Under the pieces are notes generated by a model. That model worked only from the letters and a program-made list of their open reading frames with translations, was not told the origin of the DNA and searched no databases. Of a stretch of 17,171 bases of DNA, positions 1-8,072 are shown in pieces. The DNA is from Bacteroidia bacterium. Its GTDB lineage: Bacteria; Bacteroidota; Bacteroidia; Bacteroidales; GCA-2748055. The stretch covers positions 1-17,171 of the forward strand of contig JAUVKN010000051.1 in the NCBI GenBank assembly GCA_030596245.1, read 5' to 3'. The position numbers and the translations under genes were made by a program. Numbering within the stretch: position 1 is the first letter of the stretch; each line of letters begins with the position of its first letter.

Positions 1-75
1 TCCCCGGAAAGTAAATCCCCGGAAAACGAATCTGGGAAAAAAGAGTCCCTGGAAAGCGGATCCCCAGAAGACGGA
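1..75 (+). repeat. 15-bp tandem repeat inside folC encoding S-P-E-x-x pentapeptides
   Basis: Five consecutive 15-bp units (1-15, 16-30, 31-45, 46-60, 61-75) encode SPESK, SPENE, SGKKE, SLESG and SPEDG; a sixth begins with TCCCTG at 76. Unit length is a multiple of three, so copy-number change keeps the folC frame. The units start with TCCC or TCT and then GGAAA-like sequence, with the third unit most diverged. The array may extend upstream beyond the window edge. It sits in a linker just before the C-terminal domain, so a flexible, charged, surface-exposed insert is the likely consequence (inference). Confidence 0.75.
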
Positions 76-633
76 TCCCTGCTGACTATTGCATGTGACC
101 TGACTGGTGATTATCAGCAGGAGAATGTGATCACTGCGCTGACTGCAATCGGGCAGTTAAGAGAGCAGGGATGGGACATTCCGGAACAGGCTGTGGACGG
201 CGGACTGGCCTCGGTGGTGAAGAATTCAGGGATCATGGGCAGGTGGCAGACCATTGGTGAAAATCCAAGGAGTGTTTGTGATACGGCCCACAATCAGGCC
301 GGGATCGCCGCCGTGATGCAACAATTGATGCAGGTACCCTGGAAGGCGCTCCATATGGTATGGGGAATGGTCAATGACAAGGAGCTAAATGCGATTCTGC
401 CCCTGCTACCCGGAAATGCCCGATACTATTTCACCCGGTCCAGTGTACCCCGATCCCTGGATCCCCTTTCGCTTCAACGTCAGGCTTCAACACACGGATT
501 GAATGGTGATAAATATCCCAATGTGGAAGAGGCATACCGGGAGGCACAACACAATGCCGGCCCCCATGACATGATCTTTACCGGAGGCAGCACCTTCGTT
601 GTGGCCGACCTTCTAAAAGCTTTAGGATATTGA
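1..633 (+). CDS. folC: Folylpolyglutamate synthase / dihydrofolate synthase, C-terminal part (5' end outside window)
   Basis: The frame is open from the first base, so the gene begins upstream of the window. FolC is a cytoplasmic Mur-ligase-family enzyme that joins L-glutamate to dihydropteroate or to folates using ATP. What is visible is the C-terminal ligase domain: the stretch DLTGDYQQENVITAL leading into it, the GRWQ-x-IGENPR strand, the family signature DTAHN (about positions 280-294) followed by GMVNDKE, and the terminal FTGGSTFVVADLLKAL, all typical of Bacteroidota FolC. An internal ATG at 127 is not the real start because homology continues upstream of it. The first 75 bases encode an odd charged pentapeptide repeat (see separate entry) where the family has a short loop. 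It is followed 36 bp later by the IMPase gene in the same direction. Identity is confident; the N-terminal two thirds cannot be judged. Confidence 0.9.
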   Translation, partial: SPESKSPENESGKKESLESGSPEDGSLLTIACDLTGDYQQENVITALTAIGQLREQGWDIPEQAVDGGLASVVKNSGIMGRWQTIGENPRSVCDTAHNQAGIAAVMQQLMQVPWKALHMVWGMVNDKELNAILPLLPGNARYYFTRSSVPRSLDPLSLQRQASTHGLNGDKYPNVEEAYREAQHNAGPHDMIFTGGSTFVVADLLKALGY

Positions 634-669
634 TATTTTGACTTACTTTGCAGCCTAATAAAGCGATTA

Positions 670-1467
670 ATGCAATACCAGAAAATTTGTTTCGATGCCA
701 TGGAGGTGGTCAAGGAGGCGGCCGTCTATGTGAGGGACCGTCATGAAAACAGGGAGGGACTGAACATTGAGGAGAAGGGCAAACAGAATTTTGTAACCGA
801 AGTGGATAAAAAAGCGGAACAGATCCTGGTTTCCGGTCTGTCAAATCTTCTTCCCGAATCAGGTTTTATCGCCGAGGAGGGGACCAGCAACAAGCGGGGA
901 GAGACCTACAATTGGGTGATCGATCCGGTGGATGGGACCACTAATTTCATCCATGGAGTATTCCCTTTTGCCATCAGCGTGGGACTCCTTGAAAAAGAGG
1001 AGATTGTCGCCGGAATCGTCTATGAATTCGGACTGAATGAATTCTTCTATTCCTGGAAAGGAGGCGGTGCCTGGCTCAACGGAGATCCCATTCAGGTGAG
1101 TGGAGTCTCCACCATCGGTCAGGCTCTCATTGCCACCGGATTTCCCTATACCAATTTCACATACCTCACCGAGTTCATGAATAGCATGGACTATTTCATG
1201 AAAAATTCACATGGCCTCAGGCGATTGGGATCTGCTGCCACCGACATTGCCTATGTGGCCTGCGGCAGATACGACGGTTTCTATGAATATGGCCTTCATC
1301 CATGGGACATCGCTGCAGGGATACTGCTTGTGAGGGAAGCCGGCGGGGAAGTTTCTGATTTCGATGGCCATAAGGAACCTCTTTTTAGCGGAGATATCAT
1401 CTGTTCAAACAGGAACAGTTATGCAGAATTTCAGGAGACCATCCATAAAATTATGAAGCCCCAATGA
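670..1467 (+). CDS. Inositol-1-monophosphatase family protein (SuhB-like)
   Basis: This 265-residue protein has the full set of metal-binding motifs of the Mg-dependent, Li-sensitive phosphatase family: Glu69 in IAEEG, Asp85 and Asp88 in WVIDPVDGTTNF (82-93), and Asp213 in HPWDIAAG near the C-terminus. The length is normal for the family. Members remove phosphate from inositol phosphates or related sugar phosphates, and some act on 3'-phosphoadenosine compounds, so the substrate is not certain. No signal peptide is present, so it is cytoplasmic. The start at 670 follows folC by 36 bp. Its stop overlaps the next start in an ATGA (1464-1467), which implies translational coupling with the glycosyltransferase gene. 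The upstream sequence TTACTTTG at 643-650 is one base off the Bacteroidota -7 element, so a weak own promoter is possible. Confidence 0.9.
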   Translation: MQYQKICFDAMEVVKEAAVYVRDRHENREGLNIEEKGKQNFVTEVDKKAEQILVSGLSNLLPESGFIAEEGTSNKRGETYNWVIDPVDGTTNFIHGVFPFAISVGLLEKEEIVAGIVYEFGLNEFFYSWKGGGAWLNGDPIQVSGVSTIGQALIATGFPYTNFTYLTEFMNSMDYFMKNSHGLRRLGSAATDIAYVACGRYDGFYEYGLHPWDIAAGILLVREAGGEVSDFDGHKEPLFSGDIICSNRNSYAEFQETIHKIMKPQ

Positions 1468-2513
1468 CCCTCGTCTCCATAGTGATCCTGAATTGGAACG
1501 GAAAGGCGTACCTGAAGCAATTCCTGCCGGCCACAGTTCGCCATACCAACCTTCCCGGAGCAGAGATCGTTGTAGTTGACAATGGCTCCACTGATGATTC
1601 CGTCACCTATATGGAAGAAGAGTGGCCCGGGATCCGGGTAATCAGACTGGAAGACAACCACGGATTCAGCGGCGGTTACAACAGGGCATTGGAGCAGTTG
1701 AACTCCACCTACTTCCTGCTCCTAAATTCGGACATTGAAGTGACGCCCGGCTGGCTGGAGCCTTTGGTGGAGGAGATGAAAAAGGGAGATAATGTGGCCG
1801 CCTGCACTCCCAAGATCAAAGATTTCAACAACCGGACCCATTTTGAATACGCCGGTGCAGCTGGTGGTTATATCGACCGGTATGGCTATCCTTTCTGCAG
1901 GGGAAGGATCTTTCACCACCTGGAGGAGGACCGGGGACAGTACGACGATCCAACAGAGATATTCTGGGGCTCAGGTGCATGCCTTTTGGTGCGTGCCGAC
2001 CTTTACAGGCAGGCCGGGGGACTGGATGAACAGTTCTTTGCGCATATGGAAGAGATCGATCTCTGCTGGCGGTTGAAGCGCATGGGATACACCATACACT
2101 TTGTTCCCGCTTCCACCATTTACCATGTGGGTGGAGGAACGCTGGGAAAAGATAATCCCATGAAAACATTCCTGAATTTCAGGAACAACCTGCTGCTGCT
2201 CCATAAAAACTTGCCTGCCCGAAAGAGCGGGCGGATCATATTCACCAGGATGGTTCTGGACAGCATTTCGGCCTTCCGGTTTCTCTTTCAGGGTGCACTG
2301 AAAGATTTCTCGGCAGTGTTCCGTGCTCATATGGCCTATTATGGGATAAAACACTCATATGGAGGGATGAACGAACGAATCAAAATCCAGAAAAATGACG
2401 TTATTGTAACTGGAATATATCCGGGAAGCATCGTTGCAGATTTCTTTCTGAAGGGGAAAAGAAGGTTTGAACAGTTGAACAACCCGTTCAGAGAGGAGAC
2501 AAAAGGGCAATAA
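1464..2513 (+). CDS. Family 2 glycosyltransferase (WbbL/rhamnosyltransferase-like)
   Basis: This 349-residue protein has a GT-A fold typical of family 2. The N-terminal strand VSIVILNWNG is followed by VVDNGSTDDS (37-46) for nucleotide-sugar binding, the DxD-equivalent LLLNSDIEV (NSD 88-90), FWGSGACLLVR, and the catalytic-base region EEIDLCWR (196-203). The FRNNLLLLHKNL stretch around 239-250 and the following hydrophobic helix are common in WbbL-like enzymes that add a sugar to cell-surface polysaccharide or lipid-linked precursors. The acceptor and the sugar cannot be read from sequence. It overlaps the phosphatase gene by 4 bp and is followed 26 bp later by an acyl-CoA ligase, so these belong to one transcription unit. 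No signal peptide is evident; it probably acts at the cytoplasmic face of the inner membrane. Confidence 0.9.
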   Translation: MTLVSIVILNWNGKAYLKQFLPATVRHTNLPGAEIVVVDNGSTDDSVTYMEEEWPGIRVIRLEDNHGFSGGYNRALEQLNSTYFLLLNSDIEVTPGWLEPLVEEMKKGDNVAACTPKIKDFNNRTHFEYAGAAGGYIDRYGYPFCRGRIFHHLEEDRGQYDDPTEIFWGSGACLLVRADLYRQAGGLDEQFFAHMEEIDLCWRLKRMGYTIHFVPASTIYHVGGGTLGKDNPMKTFLNFRNNLLLLHKNLPARKSGRIIFTRMVLDSISAFRFLFQGALKDFSAVFRAHMAYYGIKHSYGGMNERIKIQKNDVIVTGIYPGSIVADFFLKGKRRFEQLNNPFREETKGQ

Positions 2514-2539
2514 TGCATAGCAGGTAACTTTAAGAAAAT

Positions 2540-4261
2540 ATGGAGATGAGTAACATGAATTCAATAAGTTGGGAAGGTGTACTGAATCTTGCCCATGTGC
2601 TGAAGCACAGCGCTCAGAACTATCCATCAAAAACAGCATTGACCAGTGTTGACGGAACAACTTACAATTACAGGGAACTTGAGCTCGCGGCCAGGTACAC
2701 TGCCACGTTGCTGCGAAGTTCAGGGATCAGTGCAGGTGACCGGGTAGCCATCCTGAGTGAGAACAGTCCCCAGTGGCCCATTGCCTATTTCGGAACACTT
2801 ACGGCTGGAGCAACAACCGTACCCATACTTCCTGATTTCCAGGGCCCCGATGTGAAATCCATCCTTGAACATGCGGAGGCTAAAACGCTTTTTGTCTCTG
2901 GTAAACTTCTCCCAAAGCTGACAGAAGGGTTGCCGAAATCGGTTGAACTGGTGATCAACCTGGACAATTTTAAGATAATGGAGATTGATTCCGGGAAGGT
3001 TATTCAGCCTGAGGAGACCCCTGGAAAGCTGGTAAAACTGGAGGTGATGCCCAACACGTTGCCTGACGAGAAATCACTGTATGGAGCAGCATCTGATGAT
3101 CTGGCAGCCATCATCTATACATCAGGGACCACTGGCAGGTCCAAAGGTGTCATGCTGACGCATCATAACATCCTGAGTAATGCCAAACAATCCAGAACCG
3201 TTCACGAAGTGGTTTCGGAGGACCGGTTTCTATCCATGCTGCCCCTGGCGCATACCTATGAGTGTACCATGGGAATGGTAGTTCCCCTGCTCAATGGTGC
3301 AACGGTACATTATATCGACAAGGCACCAACCGCATCATACCTGACACCCATCTTGCAGAAGTTGTCACCCACTACCATGATGACCGTTCCCATGATCATC
3401 GAAAAAATATACAGGTCAAAGGTAAGGCCTGCACTTACAAAATCTCCTCTGTTGCGGTTCCTGATGAAAATCGGATTCACACGGAAAGTCCTCTCCAGGG
3501 CAGCCGCTCGTAAGCTGATAACGTTCTTTGGAGGAGAGCTCCGTTTCTTCGGTGTAGGAGGTGCCCCTCTGGCACCTGACGTGGAGAAATTCCTTATCGA
3601 AGGCGGGTTTCCCTACGCCATTGGATATGGTCTCACAGAAACCTCACCCATGGTGGCAGGCTTTGGACCGTCCGACGCTGTTTACAAATCGGTGGGGACT
3701 GTCATGGAAGGTATTACAGTGAGAATTGACAATCCGGATCCAGTAACAAAAGAGGGAGAAATTGTGGTGGATGGACCCAATGTAATGAAAGGGTATTACA
3801 AGGATGAAGAGAAAACCAGGGAGGTATTTACCCCTGACGGATTCTTCCGCACAGGCGATCTTGGATACATCGGTAAAAATGGCATCATCTACATCCGGGG
3901 CAGATCAAAAAACATGATCCTGGGACCCAACGGGGAAAATATTTACCCGGAGGAGATCGAGGCGGTGATCAACAGCAAAGATATTGTCAGTGAGTCACTG
4001 GTTATGGAATACAAAGGCAAACTGGTGGCCAGGGTCCATTTGAAGGTGGAAGTAATGGAAGAGCATTTCAATCACCTCAAAGAGAACGCCGCCGATTTTC
4101 AGCATCAGCTGCAGGCCAAAGCCGACGAGGTACTGGATGAGCTAATGATCCAGGTAAACCAGCATGTGGCACGCAACTCCCGGTTACAACTGATGATCCT
4201 GCAGGTCCAGCCCTTCGAAAAAACACCCACTCAGAAGATCAAACGGTTCCTCTATCACTAG
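2540..4261 (+). CDS. Long-chain fatty acid--CoA ligase (AMP-dependent synthetase)
   Basis: This 573-residue adenylate-forming enzyme activates a fatty acid with ATP and transfers it to CoA. Motifs run in the expected order: the ATP-binding loop YTSGTTGRSKG (193-203), the adenine-binding motif YGLTETSP (363-370), the hinge region FRTGDLGYIGKNGIIYIRGR (436-455), the NIYPEEIE segment, and the C-terminal TPTQKIKR with candidate catalytic lysine 566. The length and the acyl-activation motifs suit the long-chain (FadD15-like) branch, but chain length is not proven. Candidate starts at 2540, 2546 and 2555 lie close together; 2540 was chosen as the longest. TAACTTTA just upstream is close to a Bacteroidota -7 element but has no convincing partner. 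The gene ends 3 bp from the stop of the convergent dehydrogenase gene, leaving no room for a dedicated terminator. Confidence 0.92.
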   Translation: MEMSNMNSISWEGVLNLAHVLKHSAQNYPSKTALTSVDGTTYNYRELELAARYTATLLRSSGISAGDRVAILSENSPQWPIAYFGTLTAGATTVPILPDFQGPDVKSILEHAEAKTLFVSGKLLPKLTEGLPKSVELVINLDNFKIMEIDSGKVIQPEETPGKLVKLEVMPNTLPDEKSLYGAASDDLAAIIYTSGTTGRSKGVMLTHHNILSNAKQSRTVHEVVSEDRFLSMLPLAHTYECTMGMVVPLLNGATVHYIDKAPTASYLTPILQKLSPTTMMTVPMIIEKIYRSKVRPALTKSPLLRFLMKIGFTRKVLSRAAARKLITFFGGELRFFGVGGAPLAPDVEKFLIEGGFPYAIGYGLTETSPMVAGFGPSDAVYKSVGTVMEGITVRIDNPDPVTKEGEIVVDGPNVMKGYYKDEEKTREVFTPDGFFRTGDLGYIGKNGIIYIRGRSKNMILGPNGENIYPEEIEAVINSKDIVSESLVMEYKGKLVARVHLKVEVMEEHFNHLKENAADFQHQLQAKADEVLDELMIQVNQHVARNSRLQLMILQVQPFEKTPTQKIKRFLYH

Positions 4262-4264
4262 GCA

Positions 4265-5077
4265 TTAAAGTTTCTTTTGTATTTCATATTTCCCGGAGTA
4301 CTGTGTTTTTATCAGAACAAACCTTACAAACCACGGTGCAAGCCAGTTCAAAATACTAAATAACTTACCAGCCGGAGTCATTGTGATCCTACTTCTCCTC
4401 CTCTTAATCATCCTTAAAACTGCCTTTGCCACGCTCTCCTGGCTTTGATGTCCCTTGCGGGTAACAGGTTGAAAACTGCCATCAGCCTGAAGAACCCTCT
4501 TATCCGAAGGGGGATTTACCAATCCCGGCCTGATGACGCCCACATGTATATTGTGTTCATGCATTTCAATTCTCAGAGATTCAGCGAATTTCTCAAGTCC
4601 CATTTTAGCCGCACTGTAGGGAGCCGCATTCGGGAATCCGTGTATGGCGGCAATGCTGCTGATGAAAATCACATTGCCCCTGGTTTTTATCAGTTCAGGG
4701 AAAGCTTCCCTGGTACAGTTCACCGCTGTTAACAGGTTTCCGCTTAACACCATTGATACAATTGAAGAATCAATGACTTCGAATCTTCCCCTTGCGGGAA
4801 TCCCTGCATTATTAACCAGTCCGTCGATCTTTCCGAAATGAGCCACTGTTAACTGAACAAGCCGCTTACACTCTTCTGGTTTGGAAAGATCAGCAGGAAT
4901 CGAAAGTGGAGAGAATTCCATTAGTTCAAACTCACGCCTTACGGACTCCAGTTTTTCCAGATCCCGTCCGCTTATAACTACTGAAGCCCCGACCCTTAGA
5001 AATTCTAAGGCGATTACTTTCCCGATTCCCTTTGTTGCCCCCGTAATTATAAAGGTTTTCCCTTTTAAGCCTTTCAT
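4265..5077 (-). CDS. Short-chain dehydrogenase/reductase (SDR) family oxidoreductase
   Basis: This 270-residue classical SDR has a Rossmann fold with the dinucleotide-binding motif TGATKGIG (12-19), the NNAG motif (89-92), and the catalytic tetrad Asn114, Ser140/141, Tyr154 and Lys158 (YSAAK). An Arg at position 38 (SGRD) after the second strand suggests NADP(H) preference (inference from family rules). The C-terminus from about 240 is hydrophobic and aromatic (FSILNWLAPWFVRFVLI), as in SDRs that associate with membranes and act on lipid substrates. The substrate is unknown. It lies 86 bp downstream of murF on the same strand and converges on the acyl-CoA ligase. TTTGAAATTTATAAT lies between it and murF but does not fit the promoter consensus well. 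Confidence 0.9.
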   Translation of the reverse strand: MKGLKGKTFIITGATKGIGKVIALEFLRVGASVVISGRDLEKLESVRREFELMEFSPLSIPADLSKPEECKRLVQLTVAHFGKIDGLVNNAGIPARGRFEVIDSSIVSMVLSGNLLTAVNCTREAFPELIKTRGNVIFISSIAAIHGFPNAAPYSAAKMGLEKFAESLRIEMHEHNIHVGVIRPGLVNPPSDKRVLQADGSFQPVTRKGHQSQESVAKAVLRMIKRRRSRITMTPAGKLFSILNWLAPWFVRFVLIKTQYSGKYEIQKKL

Positions 5078-5163
5078 GTAATTGTGCCCCCCTGGCTATA
5101 ACCGGGGATATTTCTATTATAAATTTCAAAGATCATTTTGTTTTATCCGCTTATTGCACTGCA

Positions 5164-6465
5164 CTAATCCGTTATTAATTTGAGAATCTTTTCAAGTTCC
5201 ATGATACGGCTCCCCTTCACGAGGATATGATATCCTTCTGGCTCTTCTAAATCCAGATACGCCTCCAGGTCAGTCCTCCCCCTGAAAATATCCATGCGGG
5301 GAGATGGTTCATACACTTCACTGAACAGGGGTCCCGTCAGTAAAACCCGGTCGATGGAGAGGGTTCCGATCCAGCGCACCAGTTCCCTGTGTTCCTCCAG
5401 TGAAGAGTCACCCAATTCGGCCATATCACCCAGGATCAACATGGTCGGAGGAGTTGCATAGGAAAGCAATCCCTGAATGGCCTCCCGCATGCTGCTGGGA
5501 TTGGCATTGTATGAGTCCATGATCACCCGGTTACGTCCACCCTCTACGAATTGTGAACGCTGATTTTCAGGGAGATAACTTCCAATGGCGTCAATCATGG
5601 AAACAGCCGGGATCCCGAACTGTAGTCCCACTCTGGCAGCCAGGAGGATATTCTGCAGGTTATAAGCACCCACCAGTTTGGTCGTGAGTGGGTAGACAGC
5701 TCCATCCAGATCCAGGTCCAACTCCAGAAAGGGTGTCTGTTTCACGATCCTGCAACTGACCGGCAATTGTCCATGGGGACCGGTCACCAGCGTTTCAACA
5801 CCCGTTTCGGCAGCTTTCTTTAGCAGCAAAAGATCACGCCCGTCAATAATGGCACTCCCACCATGGATCGAAAGGTATTCGTAAAGTTCACCCTTGGCCT
5901 TCAGAACCCCCTCTTCGGATCCAAATCCTTCCAGGTGTGCCTTCCCAATGTTGGTGATCAAGCCCATATCGGGCGCAGCAATTTCGGCCAGGTTCCTTAT
6001 TTCACCGGGATGATTGGCTCCCATTTCAATGACTGCCACCTCTTCCTCATCGAGGGAAAGGAGCGTAAGCGGCACACCAATATGGTTGTTCAGATTCCCG
6101 CTGGTGGCAAGCACGGTAAATTTGCGGGAAAGAACTGATGCCACCAGCTCCTTGGTGGTGGTTTTCCCATTGCTCCCGGTGATCGCAAGTACCCTGGGTG
6201 ACACCTTCATGCGGTGATGATGGGCAAGTTTCTGCAACACCTCCAGGGCGGAGGATACGCAGACCACCCCTGTCTCTCCTTCCAACTCATTTCTCTCGGT
6301 AATGGCCAGCCGGCACCCCTTTGCCAATGCATCGGTAACAAATTCATTACCGTCAAAATTATCTCCTTTGAGGGCAAAAAACAGTGTTCCTTTTATCTCC
6401 TTGCGGGTATCGGTACTGATACCTTCCGATTGAAGGAATTCAAGGTAAAGTGATTCGATGGTCAT
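5164..6465 (-). CDS. murF: UDP-N-acetylmuramoyl-tripeptide--D-alanyl-D-alanine ligase
   Basis: This 433-residue cytoplasmic Mur ligase adds D-Ala-D-Ala to the UDP-MurNAc-tripeptide, the last cytoplasmic step of peptidoglycan precursor synthesis. The N-terminal domain has STDTRK (17-22) and LFFALKGDNFDGN (28-40), typical of MurF. The ATP loop GSNGKTT is at 97-103. NLNNHIGVPLTLL, EMGANHPGEI and NIGKAHLEGFGS follow in the central domain. The C-terminal domain carries DSYNANPSSM and LGDMAELG, the MurF-specific signatures. The length is normal for Bacteroidota. The ATG at 6465 lies five bases after the T-tract of a terminator that ends the gldJ unit, with AAGAG immediately before it. It therefore has an unusual, very short leader, or depends on readthrough. 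Confidence 0.95.
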   Translation of the reverse strand: MTIESLYLEFLQSEGISTDTRKEIKGTLFFALKGDNFDGNEFVTDALAKGCRLAITERNELEGETGVVCVSSALEVLQKLAHHHRMKVSPRVLAITGSNGKTTTKELVASVLSRKFTVLATSGNLNNHIGVPLTLLSLDEEEVAVIEMGANHPGEIRNLAEIAAPDMGLITNIGKAHLEGFGSEEGVLKAKGELYEYLSIHGGSAIIDGRDLLLLKKAAETGVETLVTGPHGQLPVSCRIVKQTPFLELDLDLDGAVYPLTTKLVGAYNLQNILLAARVGLQFGIPAVSMIDAIGSYLPENQRSQFVEGGRNRVIMDSYNANPSSMREAIQGLLSYATPPTMLILGDMAELGDSSLEEHRELVRWIGTLSIDRVLLTGPLFSEVYEPSPRMDIFRGRTDLEAYLDLEEPEGYHILVKGSRIMELEKILKLITD

Positions 6466-6470
6466 CTCTT

Positions 6471-6506
6471 AAAAAAAAGAGGCTGCTCCCAATAAGAAAC
6501 AGCCTC
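6471..6506 (-). terminator. Rho-independent terminator downstream of gldJ, abutting murF
   Basis: On the minus strand a perfect 7-bp stem GAGGCTG (6500-6506) / CAGCCTC (6479-6485) encloses a 14-nt loop and is followed by eight T residues (6478-6471). It lies 22 bp after the gldJ stop and ends only 5 bp before the murF ATG. It is the clearest terminator in the window. Because the next gene is co-directional and starts right behind it, it may work as an attenuator of readthrough into murF. Confidence 0.85.
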
Positions 6507-6528
6507 CAGATATGGAATATTTTAGTTC

Positions 6529-8013
6529 TTATAATCCAGTAGGTGTTCCCACACGTGTCATGGCACAACGAAATCCCAGGTCATCCCTCGATTCTGTTTC
6601 AATAAGGAACCTGCGCTCACCAGGACTCAGCCAGTAGGCCCTGTCTTTCCACGATCCACCCTTGTAAACCCTTACCTGGTCATTCATCAGGGACATCCTT
6701 TCAGTTTCATTATTTACGTACATGGAACCCGATCCCAGGTAGACTGACTGATCCTGCTCACCACTCTCAAATACCGATTCCTTGTCGCCATCCTGGTAGT
6801 TCCTGTAATCAGACTTCCGGTAGTTAAATCGTCCTTCAGCATCGGCCTCGGTAATTTTTTCACGCCTCAGGCGGCCAAGACTGTCTATCACCGGGCTTCC
6901 ATTTGCATCGATGGTCATCTTATCAAATTGGTTACCACGGTAAGGACGAAAATCTGAAACATCGTTAAATGACATGGGTCGGTATACATCCTGAACCCAC
7001 TCATTTACATTACCGGCCATGCAAAAGAGACCATAATCGTTGGCCCAGTATGACTTCACAGGTACAGTAATCGATCCGGCGTCATTCAGACTACCAGCCA
7101 CACCCATCATGTCACCTTTACCCCTTACAAAGTTGGCCCTCATCTGTCCCATGACCCTCGGATCGTCATTCCTCACATTGTGTCCGTTCCAGGGGAAGGT
7201 TCTCCGCTCCCAGACCAGTTCATCCACGGTGTTACCAACCAATCCGAGTGCTGCAAACTCCCATTCAGCTTCAGTAGGGAGTCTGTATTTGGGCAGCAAT
7301 ATCCCATCTTCCACATTAATGAGCCTCGACTCCACATTGGGATTGAGACTTTCAATGGGATTGATGATATTGGGTGTATAAAGACCATAGATGTAAGATT
7401 CTGTATTGAAGTTGCGTTCATCCTGCTGATCTGTGGATAATTCGATATGCCCCATATCCACCAGGATCAACTCATTCACCCTGTCGGTCCTCCAGATACA
7501 GTAATCCTGTGCCTGCAGCCAATTCACACCCACAACCGGGTATTCATTAAATGAGGGGTGACGGTAATAGTACTCCACATAGGGCTCATTATAAGCCATT
7601 GGATCACGCCAAACCAGCGTATCAGGAAGTGCGGCCCTCACCACCTGAGGGTTATTCATGTTGAAAACACGGTTCAGCCAGTTAATGTATTCCCGATAAT
7701 CCACATTGCGTATTTCAGTGATATCCATATAAAAGGAGCTGATGGTCACCCTGCGGGGAACATTGTTCCACTCATACAGAATATCATCCTGTACCCTGCC
7801 CATGGTGAAGGTACCACCTTCCACCAAAACCTGACCTGGACCCTCCTCTTGCTCCACTGCGGTCTTCACTTCAAACCCTCCGTTCTCAGGATCATTATAG
7901 GCCCATCCGGTGGTTGTTGAGACCTTGCCTGAAGAGGTTACATCCGGACCACCACATCCCCAGAGTATCAGTGCAATAAGCAATGCAGGGAATAGTCTCA
8001 TTATCATTTTCAT
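6529..8013 (-). CDS. gldJ: Gliding motility / T9SS lipoprotein GldJ (SUMF1/FGE-fold)
   Basis: This 494-residue protein begins with a lipoprotein signal MRLFPALLIALILWGC, with the lipidated cysteine at 20 and a tryptophan at the -2 position, which is unusual for a lipobox. TGWAYNDPENGGFEV (35-49) is characteristic of GldJ rather than GldK. A formylglycine-generating-enzyme-like domain starts near VEGGTFTMG (64-72), continues through RLPTEAEWE (244-252) and MAGNVNEWVQDVY (332-344), and ends with GGSW...GFRCA (480-484). In Flavobacterium, GldJ is needed for gliding and T9SS function and for GldK stability; it is a structural member and not known to be catalytic. There gldJ neighbours porU and porV, and the same set is present here with porU-porV divergent. 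It follows the porP/sprF gene by 59 bp and is closed by a strong terminator. GldK is the main alternative, but the gldLMN genes are absent here. Confidence 0.85.
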   Translation of the reverse strand: MKMIMRLFPALLIALILWGCGGPDVTSSGKVSTTTGWAYNDPENGGFEVKTAVEQEEGPGQVLVEGGTFTMGRVQDDILYEWNNVPRRVTISSFYMDITEIRNVDYREYINWLNRVFNMNNPQVVRAALPDTLVWRDPMAYNEPYVEYYYRHPSFNEYPVVGVNWLQAQDYCIWRTDRVNELILVDMGHIELSTDQQDERNFNTESYIYGLYTPNIINPIESLNPNVESRLINVEDGILLPKYRLPTEAEWEFAALGLVGNTVDELVWERRTFPWNGHNVRNDDPRVMGQMRANFVRGKGDMMGVAGSLNDAGSITVPVKSYWANDYGLFCMAGNVNEWVQDVYRPMSFNDVSDFRPYRGNQFDKMTIDANGSPVIDSLGRLRREKITEADAEGRFNYRKSDYRNYQDGDKESVFESGEQDQSVYLGSGSMYVNNETERMSLMNDQVRVYKGGSWKDRAYWLSPGERRFLIETESRDDLGFRCAMTRVGTPTGL

Positions 8014-8072
8014 GGCGTAGTGTTTTTTTCTGTTTTAAACATGGCTAATATAGAAACTTCTACCAAAAGTAA

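Noticed and set aside
5150..5161. TTATTGCACTGC shared with the 110-bp repeat
   Set aside because: A 12-base match between two sites in 17 kb is expected by chance, and the flanks do not align.
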